A DNA stretch of 64,000 bases from positions 62,001-126,000 of the forward strand of contig DATCKN010000036.1 of assembly GCA_036562185.1 (NCBI GenBank), in the 5' to 3' direction. Below the pieces are notes generated by a model. That model was not told where the DNA came from. It saw only the letters and a program-made list of their open reading frames with translations, and did no database searches. This document shows, piece by piece, positions 42,645 through 51,961 of this stretch. Both the position numbers and the translations under genes were made by a program. How positions within the stretch are numbered: position 1 is the stretch's first letter; every line of letters starts with the position of its first letter. This DNA is from Thermoclostridium sp036562185 (GTDB lineage Bacteria > Bacillota > Clostridia > DSM-8532).

Positions 42645-44405
42645 ATGGAAGATATAGCAAAACTGCAAGGCAAGAGCCTGAATGATTTAAGGTATATTGC
42701 CAAAGTAATGGGTATAAAGAGCATAACCCGTTATAGAAAGCAGGAATTAATAGAGAAAATATTGGCTGCTGGAGAGAATAAGGATGAGCTTGTCCAATCG
42801 GTGCAAAGCACAATAAAAAGAAGACCCGGACGTCCAAGGAAAAAAGATAATGACGGTGCTCCTGAATTGCAGGCTGAACAACAGCAGGCCGTTACCGATG
42901 AAGAGAAAGAGGAAAAAGAACCTGTAAGCCCGGATTTACCTGAAGAAACCGGCAAAGAGTCCGATGAAACAGGGACAGTGCAATCTGAAGAAGTATCCGA
43001 AGAGTCCCGTGAAACGGTTGAGCAGGATGAAAAGTACATTCCTGCCAAAGACGAAGGGGACAAAGTAGAACCGGTTGCCTTTACCGATAAGGAACAGCAG
43101 GAAAATGAAGAGAAAATCACACAGGAAACAGTTGTTGAAGAAAAGGATAAACAGGATAAAGTTCAGGAAAAAGATGCTCCTGTTGAAGTTAATGCCAAGG
43201 AATCGAAGGAACACAGCATTAAGCCGGTTCACATAAGGGATTTGTCCAGACTTGAAAGTGATGAACCTGTAAGCGGAATACTTGAAGTTTTACCCGATGG
43301 ATATGGCTTCTTAAGGGGTCAGAATTATCTGTCAGGGCCGCGTGATATATATGTATCCCCATCTCAAATTAGGCGTTTTAATCTGAAAACCGGAGATAAA
43401 ATTGTCGGAAAGGGAAGAATTCAAAAGGAAGGCGAAAAGTTCCAGGCGCTGTTGTATGTACTTTCGGTAAATGGAGATTCGCCGGAGGTTGCTCAGCAAA
43501 GAAAGCCTTTCGATCAACTGACACCAATCTATCCCAATGAAAGAATAACCCTTGAGACTGAGCCCAAAGAGCTTTCTACCCGTTTAATAGATTTAATTGC
43601 TCCTATAGGCAAAGGTCAAAGAGGTTTGATAGTATCTCCGCCAAAAGCAGGAAAAACAATTCTCTTAAAAAAGATTGCCAATGCCATTACCCAAAAATAT
43701 AAAGATATTGAACTGATAGTACTGCTTATCGACGAAAGACCCGAGGAAGTTACGGATATGCAGCGCTCAATAAAGGGTGATGTAATATACAGTACATTTG
43801 ACGAACTGCCCGAACATCACATCAAAGTGGCCGAGATGGTGCTTGAAAGAGCACAAAGGCTTGTTGAGCAGAAAAAAGATGTTGTTGTATTGCTGGACAG
43901 TATAACCCGCCTTGCAAGAGCTTATAATTTAACCATTCCGCCAACGGGAAGGACTCTCTCAGGTGGTCTTGATCCAGGAGCATTGCACAAACCGAAAAGG
44001 TTTTTTGGTTCTGCAAGGAATATAGAATTCGGAGGAAGTCTTACAATTATTGCAACGGCCTTAATAGATACCGGAAGCCGTATGGATGATGTTATATACG
44101 AAGAATTTAAGGGAACGGGCAATATGGAACTTCATCTCGACAGGAAACTTTCAGAAAAACGTATATTCCCTGCAATAGATATAAATCGATCGGGAACCCG
44201 ACGGGAAGAAATGCTGTTAACACAGAAGGAACTTGAGTCTATATGGGCAATTCGTAAGGCTATGAGCAACATGGGAACAGCAGAGGTAACGGAGATGATA
44301 GTGAACCGTCTGATGCAGACGAAAACCAATGAGGAATTTATTAATGGCATTAATACGGCCTTTATACAAAAAGAGAAGAATAATTTTGACTTACTGTATA
44401 AATAG
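42645..44405 (+). CDS. rho: Transcription termination factor Rho with large N-terminal insertion
   Basis: A 586-aa Rho. An N-terminal SAP-like helical domain (about 1-45) is followed by a low-complexity, Glu/Lys/Gln-rich insertion (about 50-195), then the cold-shock-type RNA-binding domain and the ATPase core with Walker A (SPPKAGKTILL) and the Q/R-loop segments RLARAYN and GGLDPGAL. The hexamer terminates transcription by pulling on nascent RNA. Insertions of this kind occur in several Clostridia and Actinobacteria and alter RNA binding. It is followed by a terminator. Confidence 0.96.
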   Translation: MEDIAKLQGKSLNDLRYIAKVMGIKSITRYRKQELIEKILAAGENKDELVQSVQSTIKRRPGRPRKKDNDGAPELQAEQQQAVTDEEKEEKEPVSPDLPEETGKESDETGTVQSEEVSEESRETVEQDEKYIPAKDEGDKVEPVAFTDKEQQENEEKITQETVVEEKDKQDKVQEKDAPVEVNAKESKEHSIKPVHIRDLSRLESDEPVSGILEVLPDGYGFLRGQNYLSGPRDIYVSPSQIRRFNLKTGDKIVGKGRIQKEGEKFQALLYVLSVNGDSPEVAQQRKPFDQLTPIYPNERITLETEPKELSTRLIDLIAPIGKGQRGLIVSPPKAGKTILLKKIANAITQKYKDIELIVLLIDERPEEVTDMQRSIKGDVIYSTFDELPEHHIKVAEMVLERAQRLVEQKKDVVVLLDSITRLARAYNLTIPPTGRTLSGGLDPGALHKPKRFFGSARNIEFGGSLTIIATALIDTGSRMDDVIYEEFKGTGNMELHLDRKLSEKRIFPAIDINRSGTRREEMLLTQKELESIWAIRKAMSNMGTAEVTEMIVNRLMQTKTNEEFINGINTAFIQKEKNNFDLLYK

Positions 44406-44447
44406 ACGGCTTTGATGCATTAAGCAATGATTAATCGAAATATAAAC

Positions 44448-44474
44448 AGCAGGCGGTAAATTCGCCTGCTTTTA
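44448..44474 (+). terminator. Rho-independent terminator after rho
   Basis: GCAGGCG pairs with CGCCTGC around a GTAAATT-type loop, followed by TTTTATT. Confidence 0.85.
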
Positions 44475-44526
44475 TTATGATCGCATATAATACTTATTTT
44501 ATCAATAAATCCTGTTGTATCTTTTT

Positions 44527-44555
44527 TTGACAATTAAAATCTGTAGTAGTATTAT
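44527..44555 (+). promoter_or_regulatory. Sigma-A promoter of the PII-like/antiporter pair
   Basis: TTGACA (44527-44532), a 17-nt spacer and TATTAT (44550-44555). Confidence 0.7.
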
Positions 44556-44633
44556 AATTAATTGTTGAAAAAAATCTGAAACTATGTGCTGATAGATTTT
44601 ATATTGATGATTAAATGAATGGGGGAGGTTAAT

Positions 44634-44972
44634 GTGCAACTTTTATTACTGGTACTTAACCGTGTGGAAAAGCTGGATGACCTTTTAAAAGGTTTTGTAA
44701 ACGAAGGAATAACCGGTGCTACAATTATAAACAGCACAGGTATGATAAAAGAGCTGGCAAGGCATATGGAATATCAGCCAATTTTCGGTTCACCATGGAT
44801 TAACATAGATACTGAGAGGAAGGAAAGCAAGACCATATTTATGGCTTTAAATGAGCAGCAGGTGGAAAAAGCACGAAAAGTTATCCATCAGGTCATTGGT
44901 GACCTGTCTAAACCCGATACCGCAGTTTTATTCACTATTCCACTAATTTCATCAGAAGGGACTGAAAAATAA
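44634..44972 (+). CDS. PII-like (GlnB-fold) small protein
   Basis: A 112-aa protein with the ferredoxin-like PII fold: LLLLVLNRVEKLDDLLKGF, then GITGATIINSTGM, and a C-terminal AVLFTIPLIS strand. The canonical T-loop tyrosine and GlnB signature are absent, so it is a PII-like relative rather than a nitrogen regulator. GGGGGAGG precedes a GTG at 44634 by 6 nt; an ATG at 44619 overlaps that site. It lies 3 nt before the antiporter gene, suggesting that it senses a small ligand and controls the antiporter. Confidence 0.75.
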   Translation: MQLLLLVLNRVEKLDDLLKGFVNEGITGATIINSTGMIKELARHMEYQPIFGSPWINIDTERKESKTIFMALNEQQVEKARKVIHQVIGDLSKPDTAVLFTIPLISSEGTEK

Positions 44973-44975
44973 AAT

Positions 44976-46148
44976 ATGCAGCTTACAACTTTGTTTTATC
45001 TGTCCCTGATATTATTATCAGGGTTAATTTTCGGACGCGCAGTAAAGCACTTAAAACTGCCGAATGTTACCGGATATCTTCTTGCAGGACTGATTTTAGG
45101 ACCTTATTGTCTTAAAATATTTTCGCAGGAGATGGTTACTGGTTTTGAACTTATATCAGAAATGGCGCTGGCTTTCATCGCGTTTTCCATTGGAGCGGAG
45201 TTCAAGATTTCGTACCTTAAAAAGGTAGGAAGTATGTCGGTGATTATCGCAACTGTTGCAGCAGTGCTCGCATCAGTATTCGTAACATTGTCACTGGTTT
45301 TAATAGGGGTTGATTTTGAAATTGCTTTGTTGTTAGGAGCAATCGCTTCAGCTACTGCGCCGGCGGCCACAGTTATGGTTGTTAAGCAATATAACGCCAA
45401 AGGGCCCGTTTCAGAAATGCTTTTAAGTGTGGTTGCAATAGATGATGCAGTTGCCTTGATTCTGTTCGGGCTTTCAATGGCCGTTGTTAATTCGATGAAC
45501 AGCCCGGGGCAAACATCACTCGCCATGTCCATTATTATGCCCGTTATTGAGATAATAGGATCGCTGGTTTTAGGTTTCATACTGGGGATATTGTTCAGGA
45601 TTCCACTTAAGTATTTTAAGAAGGATTCAAACCGTTTAATAATAATATCAGGTTTTGTCCTTCTTGCATCATCACTTGCAAGTATGCTGAATTTGTCACC
45701 ACTGCTGCTGTGTATGAGCATGGGAGCTATGGTTGCTAATATAATCGAGTCACCAATGTCCATCTTTAACCTGGTAGATGGGTTTACCCCTCCTTTATAC
45801 CTGATGTTCTTTGTTGTATCCGGAGCCGAATTGGATATTACAATTTTGCCTAAAGTAGGGCTTATAGGCATCTTATATATTATCTCAAGGTTTTTCGGTA
45901 AAGTATTAGGAGCTTCTGTCGGAGCCATAGTCACCAAGGCACCCGAAACAGTGAAAAAATACCTTGGGTTCACATTAATTCCTCAAGCCGGTGTTGCAAT
46001 TGGTCTTTCGCTGCTCGCATCCCAAAAATTGCCTGGGTATGCTGCAACAATCCGTGCAGTTGTTCTTTCTGCCACATTTATATATGAACTGACCGGGCCT
46101 GTTTTAACAAAAATTTCGCTGAAGAAAGCCGGAGAAATCACCGAATAG
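44976..46148 (+). CDS. CPA2-family cation/proton antiporter
   Basis: A 390-aa protein with about 11-12 membrane helices. It has the CPA2 features: NVTGYLLAGLILGP, FSIGAEF and the ion-binding pair in AIDDAVALILFG, where two Asp residues lie in the unwound helix. There is no C-terminal TrkA/RCK domain, unlike KefB/KefC. The ion (Na+ or K+) is unknown. It follows a PII-like protein by 3 nt, which may provide the missing ligand control. Confidence 0.88.
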   Translation: MQLTTLFYLSLILLSGLIFGRAVKHLKLPNVTGYLLAGLILGPYCLKIFSQEMVTGFELISEMALAFIAFSIGAEFKISYLKKVGSMSVIIATVAAVLASVFVTLSLVLIGVDFEIALLLGAIASATAPAATVMVVKQYNAKGPVSEMLLSVVAIDDAVALILFGLSMAVVNSMNSPGQTSLAMSIIMPVIEIIGSLVLGFILGILFRIPLKYFKKDSNRLIIISGFVLLASSLASMLNLSPLLLCMSMGAMVANIIESPMSIFNLVDGFTPPLYLMFFVVSGAELDITILPKVGLIGILYIISRFFGKVLGASVGAIVTKAPETVKKYLGFTLIPQAGVAIGLSLLASQKLPGYAATIRAVVLSATFIYELTGPVLTKISLKKAGEITE

Positions 46149-46179
46149 TTTAAACATTATCAGGACACAATACAAGTGT

Positions 46180-46222
46180 AACGAAGCCAAAAGTTATGAC
46201 AAACCAAACTTTTAGCTTCGTT
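46180..46222 (+). terminator. Hairpin terminator after the antiporter gene
   Basis: AACGAAGC and AAAAGT pair with ACTTTT and GCTTCGTT, with one mismatch in between. A T-run (TTTTTT) occurs a little further on. Confidence 0.7.
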
Positions 46223-46287
46223 ATACATGCTTTTTTGCCGGCAAAAGTCAGTTTTAACCAAAAATCGGCGCAGAAAAGAGGGATATT

Positions 46288-46521
46288 GTGTACAACGGGT
46301 ATAATCCGGATAATGCCACTAACTCAGACAGAGCTGATGCAAGAGATTTGCTGAAAGGCAAAAGATTCAAAATTGACAAATCGGTCAGGAATAATTTAAG
46401 CAACAAAAGTATTCATTTAACTGAGATCAGCAACGAGTTTCAAACGTGGGATAATTCAAGGAAAAGCAGGGGTGTGGAAAATCTGTCGTTTCAGGAATGG
46501 ACCGAAAAATATCATCAGTAA
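46288..46521 (+). CDS. Small protein of unknown function (77 aa)
   Basis: A 77-aa hydrophilic protein starting at a GTG with AGAGGG at 6-nt spacing, which supports translation. The sequence is rich in Asn, Asp, Arg and Lys, with segments RADARDLLKGKRFKIDKSV and FQEWTEKYHQ. There is no membrane segment, cysteine or known motif. It is flanked by terminators on both sides, so it is probably a one-gene unit. Confidence 0.6.
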   Translation: MYNGYNPDNATNSDRADARDLLKGKRFKIDKSVRNNLSNKSIHLTEISNEFQTWDNSRKSRGVENLSFQEWTEKYHQ

Positions 46522-46533
46522 TCATGTGAGTTC

Positions 46534-46566
46534 AAATGGCAAGGAACATTGACCTTGCCATTTTGT
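46534..46566 (+). terminator. Rho-independent terminator after the 77-aa gene
   Basis: AAATGGCAAGG (46534-46544) pairs with CCTTGCCATTT (46553-46563), followed by TTTTGTT-type sequence. Confidence 0.8.
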
Positions 46567-46638
46567 TATGCCGATTCTTTTCAATACACACTTTTTATGA
46601 TAGGATTACTTCAGATAAGTAAATGAAGGGAACTTGTA

Positions 46639-47211
46639 ATGAAAGACCAGAATATCTACGAAAGTTTTATTAAAGCGTGCCAAAACTGTACAAGATGTGA
46701 GCTTGCCAAAACAAGGACAAATGTTGTTATTGGCAGGGGCAATAATCTTAATGCCCCGGTAATGCTTGTCGGCGAAGGTCCGGGCGAGCAGGAGGATCTT
46801 ACCGGCCTGGCGTTTGTCGGAAGGGCGGGAAAGCTACTTGATCATTTGCTTAATGCATTAATGTTCAAGCCTGAAGATTATTACATATGCAACATTGTTA
46901 AATGCCGTCCGCCAAACAACAGGGAACCAACCAGGGAAGAGGCTGAAGCGTGCCTGCCTTATCTCAGGTTCCAGGTAAAGTACATAAAACCTAAAATAAT
47001 AGTTTGCCTTGGAGCCACTGCGCTAAAATACCTGGTCAGTGAAGATGCCCGCATTACAAAAGTACGGGGAACCTGGATTGAGAGGCCCGGTTTTTTCAGA
47101 ATCATGCCCACCTACCACCCTGCCGCTGTATTAAGGGATCCGGGAAAAAAGGAAGAACTTTTCCAGGATATGAAAAAAGTGAGGGAATACCTTAAAGCAA
47201 TTTCAGTGTAA
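46639..47211 (+). CDS. Family 4 uracil-DNA glycosylase (iron-sulfur type)
   Basis: A 190-aa enzyme that removes uracil from DNA. Four cysteines for the [4Fe-4S] cluster lie in CQNCTRC near the start and CRPPNNREPTREEAEAC near 90-110. Catalytic motifs are GEGPGEQEDLTGLAFVG and MPTYHPAAVLR. GAAGGGAAC precedes the ATG. Confidence 0.93.
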   Translation: MKDQNIYESFIKACQNCTRCELAKTRTNVVIGRGNNLNAPVMLVGEGPGEQEDLTGLAFVGRAGKLLDHLLNALMFKPEDYYICNIVKCRPPNNREPTREEAEACLPYLRFQVKYIKPKIIVCLGATALKYLVSEDARITKVRGTWIERPGFFRIMPTYHPAAVLRDPGKKEELFQDMKKVREYLKAISV

Positions 47212-47302
47212 AAATGGCCTTAAGTATTACAAATGCGAAGCGCCTTTTGCAGGGTTTAAGCGATTGGAGTCATTACACCATAATTTTTGTTGCGAGTAAT
47301 AA

Positions 47303-47332
47303 ACGGACAGTATTTCTGGTTAAACTGTCCGT
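47303..47332. terminator. Hairpin between convergent genes
   Basis: ACGGACAGT pairs perfectly with ACTGTCCGT; it lies between the UDG and SGNH genes. T-runs on both sides are short. Confidence 0.6.
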
Positions 47333-47396
47333 TAAAATCTGAAAAATTCCGGTCAAAAGATTTATAAGCCGCTTTTTGATACAAAAACATATGGAA

Positions 47397-48416
47397 TCAA
47401 TAATATTGTGAAAGAAGCTTTGACGCAAGAGGATAGATGGTTTCTGCCATACGCATAAAACCAAGGGCATTCGGGTGGCAACCGTCAATTGTACACTCGC
47501 TTCTTCCGGTGTTACCGAAAAATTGCATTCCGTCAATAAAATAAACATTGTTGTCCCCTGCGTTTCGTGCATTTATATATGTACGATAAATTATATTCCG
47601 TCGTTCAATGCTGTCCGCCGGGTCTCTGTCAAAATCAGGTCTGGTCATCATAATTATCGGAATATCTTTATGTGCTTCCCTGACTACTTTGAAAAAGGGT
47701 TCATGTGTATTGAGCAGGTGCCCGGGAGTGGGGGCATTGTGGTCATAATCGTATACAAAAAGCGAAATATTCTTATGACTTGCAATATATTCTGCAAATT
47801 CCAGCTCACCTTTCGCCCCGCCTGAAAAACCATAGTTAAAGTAATCGGCATCAAGCCATCTTGAAAGTATGCTGGTATATGCTGTTCCGGGTCTGGGTGC
47901 ACATCCCCCCTCAGTAATGGACGAACCATAGTATATGATGGGTTTGCTGATTTTATATTCAACGGGTTCATAAATGTTTGCACCGTCTTCTATACCTATT
48001 TCAAGAGAGGCAAGCTGTTCATTGCGAGGTAAATTTATAGTAACCATTTCGGCCTTCGCATCTTTTACAAACCGGGATTCAACGACTTTACTGCACTCAT
48101 CGTAATTTGCCGGTGCCACATATCCTGCAAACCGGGATTCCATACCAATACCATAGTATACATCGGCCCCCGCTGAACCAGGCAGGCAAATGCCCCTGTC
48201 AACATTAAGGGTTTTCAGTTCCATTCGAATTGTTATCGCAGGAGAGTCTGTAATAAATCTGACTCTGCCGCCAATACTGCGTTTACCTGCATCCTTATAC
48301 TGGGGCATTTTTTCCATAATATCGGGAGTAAGGCGCCAGAAATACCCTTTATCAGGGTCAATTACATTAAGTCCGTATAACCGTATTGGTGAGCCGGTAC
48401 ATTTATAAAATTTCAT
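47397..48416 (-). CDS. SGNH/GDSL hydrolase (probable carbohydrate esterase)
   Basis: A 339-aa protein. An N-terminal beta-sandwich (about 1-140) precedes an SGNH hydrolase domain with the catalytic serine in YYGSSITEGG and the DxxH pair in TIDGCHPNALG. This two-domain plan matches CE2/SGNH-N type esterases, probably acting on acetylated sugars. There is no signal peptide, so it works inside the cell. AGAGGTG precedes the ATG at 48416. It may assist the GH67 enzyme in xylo-oligosaccharide breakdown; that link is inference. Confidence 0.85.
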   Translation of the reverse strand: MKFYKCTGSPIRLYGLNVIDPDKGYFWRLTPDIMEKMPQYKDAGKRSIGGRVRFITDSPAITIRMELKTLNVDRGICLPGSAGADVYYGIGMESRFAGYVAPANYDECSKVVESRFVKDAKAEMVTINLPRNEQLASLEIGIEDGANIYEPVEYKISKPIIYYGSSITEGGCAPRPGTAYTSILSRWLDADYFNYGFSGGAKGELEFAEYIASHKNISLFVYDYDHNAPTPGHLLNTHEPFFKVVREAHKDIPIIMMTRPDFDRDPADSIERRNIIYRTYINARNAGDNNVYFIDGMQFFGNTGRSECTIDGCHPNALGFMRMAETIYPLASKLLSQYY

Positions 48417-48561
48417 AATACACCTCTGCTTTGTAAAATCTGCATTATGCCTATATATTAGCACTAAATGCATTTTATCGCAATAATTTGATTTCCATTC
48501 GCGAGGTTAAGTTATGGAAGATATTATCATATAATTAATTATTCGAAGGAAAGGAGTATAA

Positions 48562-49710
48562 ATGATGATTTATCTGGATAATGCGGCTACTTCCTGGCCT
48601 AAGCCCCCACAGGTAATACAGGCAATAATGGATGTTTTAAAAAGAGGTTGTGCCAATCCCGGCAGGTCTGCACATACAATGGCACGCCAGACAGAAGATG
48701 CGGTACTTAACGCACGGGAAGTTGTAGCCAGGTTTTTCAATATAGGCGATCCGATGAGAGTTGCTTTTATGCCGAATACTACATATGCTCTGAATACAGC
48801 CATTTACGGAGTTGTAACCAAAGGCTCGACTGTAGTCACAACGGCAATGGAGCATAATTCGGTGTTGCGCCCGTTAAAAACACTGGAAAATGAGGGGATT
48901 ATAAACCTGGAGATAATAGAACCCGACAAATACGGAAAGATTACAGTTCAAAACATTAAAAAGACTCTAAGAAAAGGGATTGATCTTTTTTGCATGACAC
49001 TTTCGTCAAATGTAACAGGGGCCATAATGCCTGTTGCAGAAGCCGGGAAAATATGCCGGGCATATGGAATTGTATTTTTGCTTGACGCCGCACAGGGAGC
49101 GGGAGATATACCAATAGATGTTGAAAAAATGAACATTGACATGTTGGCTTTCCCTGGCCATAAGGGGCTTTTTGGACCCCAGGGAACAGCGGGTTTATTT
49201 GTGAGAGAGGGAATAAACATTAAACCATTGGTACAAGGCGGTACAGGAAGTTTTTCGGATCGGCTTGTACAGCCCGAAATTTTTCCTGACATTCTTGAAA
49301 GCGGCACTCTGAATGTACCGGGGATTGTTGGTCTCGGAAAAGGAGTTTCATTTATCAATGATACAGGTATGGAAAATATACATCTGCATAAAAAGCGTCT
49401 TCTGGAAATGCTTTTTGAAGGTCTCACAAAAGAAAGCAACATCACGATATATTCTCCGCCTCCTGACCAAAATTCAGGGATTCTTGCGTTTTCTGTGAAT
49501 GATATGGATTCGTCCGAGGTCAGTTATTTACTGGATCGAAAATTTGGGATTTGCACAAGAAGCGGATATCACTGTGCGCCTTTATCTCATTTAGCCTTGG
49601 GAACAGCCGACAAGGGGCTGGTCAGAATAAGTCCCGGTTATTTCAATGATGAGACCGAAATTGAGCTGACGATAAAAGCCATTCAAAGCATTGCAAGGAA
49701 AATACATTAG
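48562..49710 (+). CDS. Aminotransferase class V, cysteine desulfurase-like
   Basis: A 382-aa PLP enzyme of the cysteine desulfurase family. The PLP lysine lies in GHKGLFGPQGTAGL, the cofactor His/Asp region in LDAAQGAGDIP, and the persulfide-forming cysteine in TRSGYHCAPL. It supplies sulfur for iron-sulfur clusters or thio-cofactors, or may act as a selenocysteine lyase. No iscU or sufU follows. AAAGGAG precedes two adjacent ATGs (48562 and 48565); either could be used. Confidence 0.9.
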   Translation: MMIYLDNAATSWPKPPQVIQAIMDVLKRGCANPGRSAHTMARQTEDAVLNAREVVARFFNIGDPMRVAFMPNTTYALNTAIYGVVTKGSTVVTTAMEHNSVLRPLKTLENEGIINLEIIEPDKYGKITVQNIKKTLRKGIDLFCMTLSSNVTGAIMPVAEAGKICRAYGIVFLLDAAQGAGDIPIDVEKMNIDMLAFPGHKGLFGPQGTAGLFVREGINIKPLVQGGTGSFSDRLVQPEIFPDILESGTLNVPGIVGLGKGVSFINDTGMENIHLHKKRLLEMLFEGLTKESNITIYSPPPDQNSGILAFSVNDMDSSEVSYLLDRKFGICTRSGYHCAPLSHLALGTADKGLVRISPGYFNDETEIELTIKAIQSIARKIH

Positions 49711-49722
49711 GGAAGGGATGGT

Positions 49723-50547
49723 TTATATATCAAAAACAGTAACTTCGGGAACAGAGAAGAAACGTAAAGGAAACAATACTGTTCCAAGCCCTCTGCTTAT
49801 ATACATCAAGTTCCCCCGTATTGTTACAAAACCCTTGATATGCCCCATCCTGCTCAGTTTGTCCTTGCGGAGCAGCAAGTATTCAAGCTTGAACGGCATC
49901 CAAATCTGGCCGCCGTGAAAATGGCCTGTCACAAGCAAATCCACACTGTTTTCGGGAATATACAGCGAAACATCCGGGTTATGCGAGATGGCAATTATAA
50001 TATCATATTTGTCCCTCAATCCGGCGAATATATCATTATCGGCCGGCTTTCCTGCTTTAATATCGTCAATACCCAATAACGCAACTTTTTTTGCATTTCC
50101 TGAAGAAGCGTCCTTTTCTGCATTTAAAGAAACCTGTTTATTTATCAACAGCTGTATATTCAGCTCTTTCATTGTTTTATCAAATTCATCCTTAAATGAA
50201 GGATTCCGCCTGAAGCATTTGTGTTCATGATTTCCATACACCAAAAATACCGGTACTTTAGTATCAAGGCCTTTGAACCATTTAATAAACTTCTCCAGGT
50301 TCTTTGGCGTTTCAATCAAATCACCGCTGATTAATATATAATCGGGATTTGATTTTTTTATGGTTTTCCTTAAGCGGGCAGAAGATATGAGCAACAGATT
50401 GATATGAATGTCTGTAAGATGCAACAACCTGACCCCCGCACCATAATCAAGGCTATAATATCTTGTCTTGTACACCGCAGCCTGAATAATCATGTAAACA
50501 ACTAAAATTAAGAGAATCAAAGGTGTGATTACATACCATCTGAGCAT
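49723..50547 (-). CDS. Membrane-anchored metallophosphoesterase (YkuE/YaeI-like)
   Basis: A 274-aa protein with one N-terminal helix (about 5-27) and a metallophosphoesterase domain having blocks LTDIHIN, ISGDLIE, GNHEHK, SHNPD and TGHFHGGQ. Relatives hydrolyse lipid-linked substrates such as UDP-diacylglucosamine-type molecules at the membrane; the substrate here is unknown. It is convergent with the aminotransferase (12-bp gap) and divergent from deoB. Confidence 0.88.
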   Translation of the reverse strand: MLRWYVITPLILLILVVYMIIQAAVYKTRYYSLDYGAGVRLLHLTDIHINLLLISSARLRKTIKKSNPDYILISGDLIETPKNLEKFIKWFKGLDTKVPVFLVYGNHEHKCFRRNPSFKDEFDKTMKELNIQLLINKQVSLNAEKDASSGNAKKVALLGIDDIKAGKPADNDIFAGLRDKYDIIIAISHNPDVSLYIPENSVDLLVTGHFHGGQIWMPFKLEYLLLRKDKLSRMGHIKGFVTIRGNLMYISRGLGTVLFPLRFFSVPEVTVFDI

Positions 50548-50665
50548 TAATACTTTCCTTTCGATGCATAATTTTATCCCTGGCGCCTTTCGTTGTTTAT
50601 TTTATCAGATAAATGATAATATATGAATAGTATTGTTTTAATCCAAAGCAACAGGGGGTAAGATA

Positions 50666-51850
50666 ATGAAAAGGTTTATTGTTATAGTGCTGGACAGCGC
50701 CGGGATAGGAGAACTGCCCGACAGCTCGTCTTATGGAGATGAAGGCAGCAACACCATCGGGCATATTTCACAGCTTGTAAAGGATTTTTCGCTTCCAAAC
50801 CTCGAAAGGCTTGGACTTGCACATATAGACGGCTTTAAGGAAACATACCGTACAACAACCGATTTAAAGAATATAAGCTTTACAGGTTCATATGGCAGAA
50901 TGGCTGAAAAATCCGCCGGAAAGGATACTACCACAGGACATTGGGAAATAGCAGGAATTATACTGAATAAACCTTTTCCGCTTTTTCCGGACGGTTTTCC
51001 CGATGAACTTGTCAAAGAGTTTGAAAAGAGAATAGGCCGTAAAATCCTGGGCAACAAACCTGCTTCAGGGACTGTAATAATACAGGAGCTGGGGGATGAA
51101 CATGTAAAAACGGGTTTTCCGATTGTATATACTTCGGCAGACAGTGTATTCCAGATTGCGGCTCATGAAGATGTCATTCCGATTGAAGAACAATACAGGA
51201 TATGCCGGATTGCCCGTGATATGCTGACCGGGGATTACGGTGTCGGAAGGGTTATCGCCAGGCCTTTTACAGGCAGGTCGGGGAATTATACCAGGACCGA
51301 CCGGAGAAGGGATTTCTCCATTGAGCCTTCGGACAAAACAATATTGAACTATCTTCAGGAAAATGGATATGAGGTCCGGGCTGTTGGCAAAATAGAAGAT
51401 ATATTCGCAAACTCTGGAGTGACAAAATCAGTTCATACCCATTCAAACCAGGATGGGATAGACAAAACCATTGAATGGATTAAGGAAGAATATGAAGGCA
51501 TGCTGTTTACAAACCTTGTGGATTTCGACATGCTTTATGGGCACAGGAATAATGTGGAAGGATATGCAAAGGCATTGATGGAGTTTGACAGAAGGCTTCC
51601 TGAAATAACGGAGCAGCTCAGGGACGATGACATATTGCTGATTACCGCTGATCACGGCTGTGATCCGTCAACACCCAGTACCGATCATTCAAGAGAGTAT
51701 GTACCTCTCCTGATAACGGGAAATAAAGTTAAAAAGGGAGTAAATCTCAAAACCAGAAATACTTATGCAGACGTGGCAAAAACAATAGCAGATTATTTCG
51801 GACTGGAAAACCGGCTTTGCGGCGAGAGTTTTCTGAACCTTATAATCTAA
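50666..51850 (+). CDS. deoB: Phosphopentomutase
   Basis: A 394-aa enzyme of the alkaline phosphatase superfamily that interconverts ribose (deoxyribose) 1- and 5-phosphate. The metal site motifs VLDSAGIGELPDS near the start, GKDTTTGHWE (with the phosphorylated Thr) and TADHGCDPS near the end are intact. It is followed by a pyrimidine-nucleoside phosphorylase gene, giving a nucleoside salvage operon. A GC-rich hairpin (CCGGGC/GCCCGG, 51903-51919) lies between them. Confidence 0.97.
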   Translation: MKRFIVIVLDSAGIGELPDSSSYGDEGSNTIGHISQLVKDFSLPNLERLGLAHIDGFKETYRTTTDLKNISFTGSYGRMAEKSAGKDTTTGHWEIAGIILNKPFPLFPDGFPDELVKEFEKRIGRKILGNKPASGTVIIQELGDEHVKTGFPIVYTSADSVFQIAAHEDVIPIEEQYRICRIARDMLTGDYGVGRVIARPFTGRSGNYTRTDRRRDFSIEPSDKTILNYLQENGYEVRAVGKIEDIFANSGVTKSVHTHSNQDGIDKTIEWIKEEYEGMLFTNLVDFDMLYGHRNNVEGYAKALMEFDRRLPEITEQLRDDDILLITADHGCDPSTPSTDHSREYVPLLITGNKVKKGVNLKTRNTYADVAKTIADYFGLENRLCGESFLNLII

Positions 51851-51961
51851 CGGGGATCAGGAAAGACTCCCTCACTTTGATTTTTCAACGGGTATAATAA
51901 CACCGGGCGGCTTGCCCGGATCATCCGGCAATGATTTAATAATACCGAAAGGAGTATTGGT

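Noticed and set aside
45104..45973. 289-aa open frame antisense to the antiporter gene
   Set aside because: The sense frame gives a clear CPA2 protein. The antisense frame has no ribosome site and reads as the usual shadow of a hydrophobic gene.
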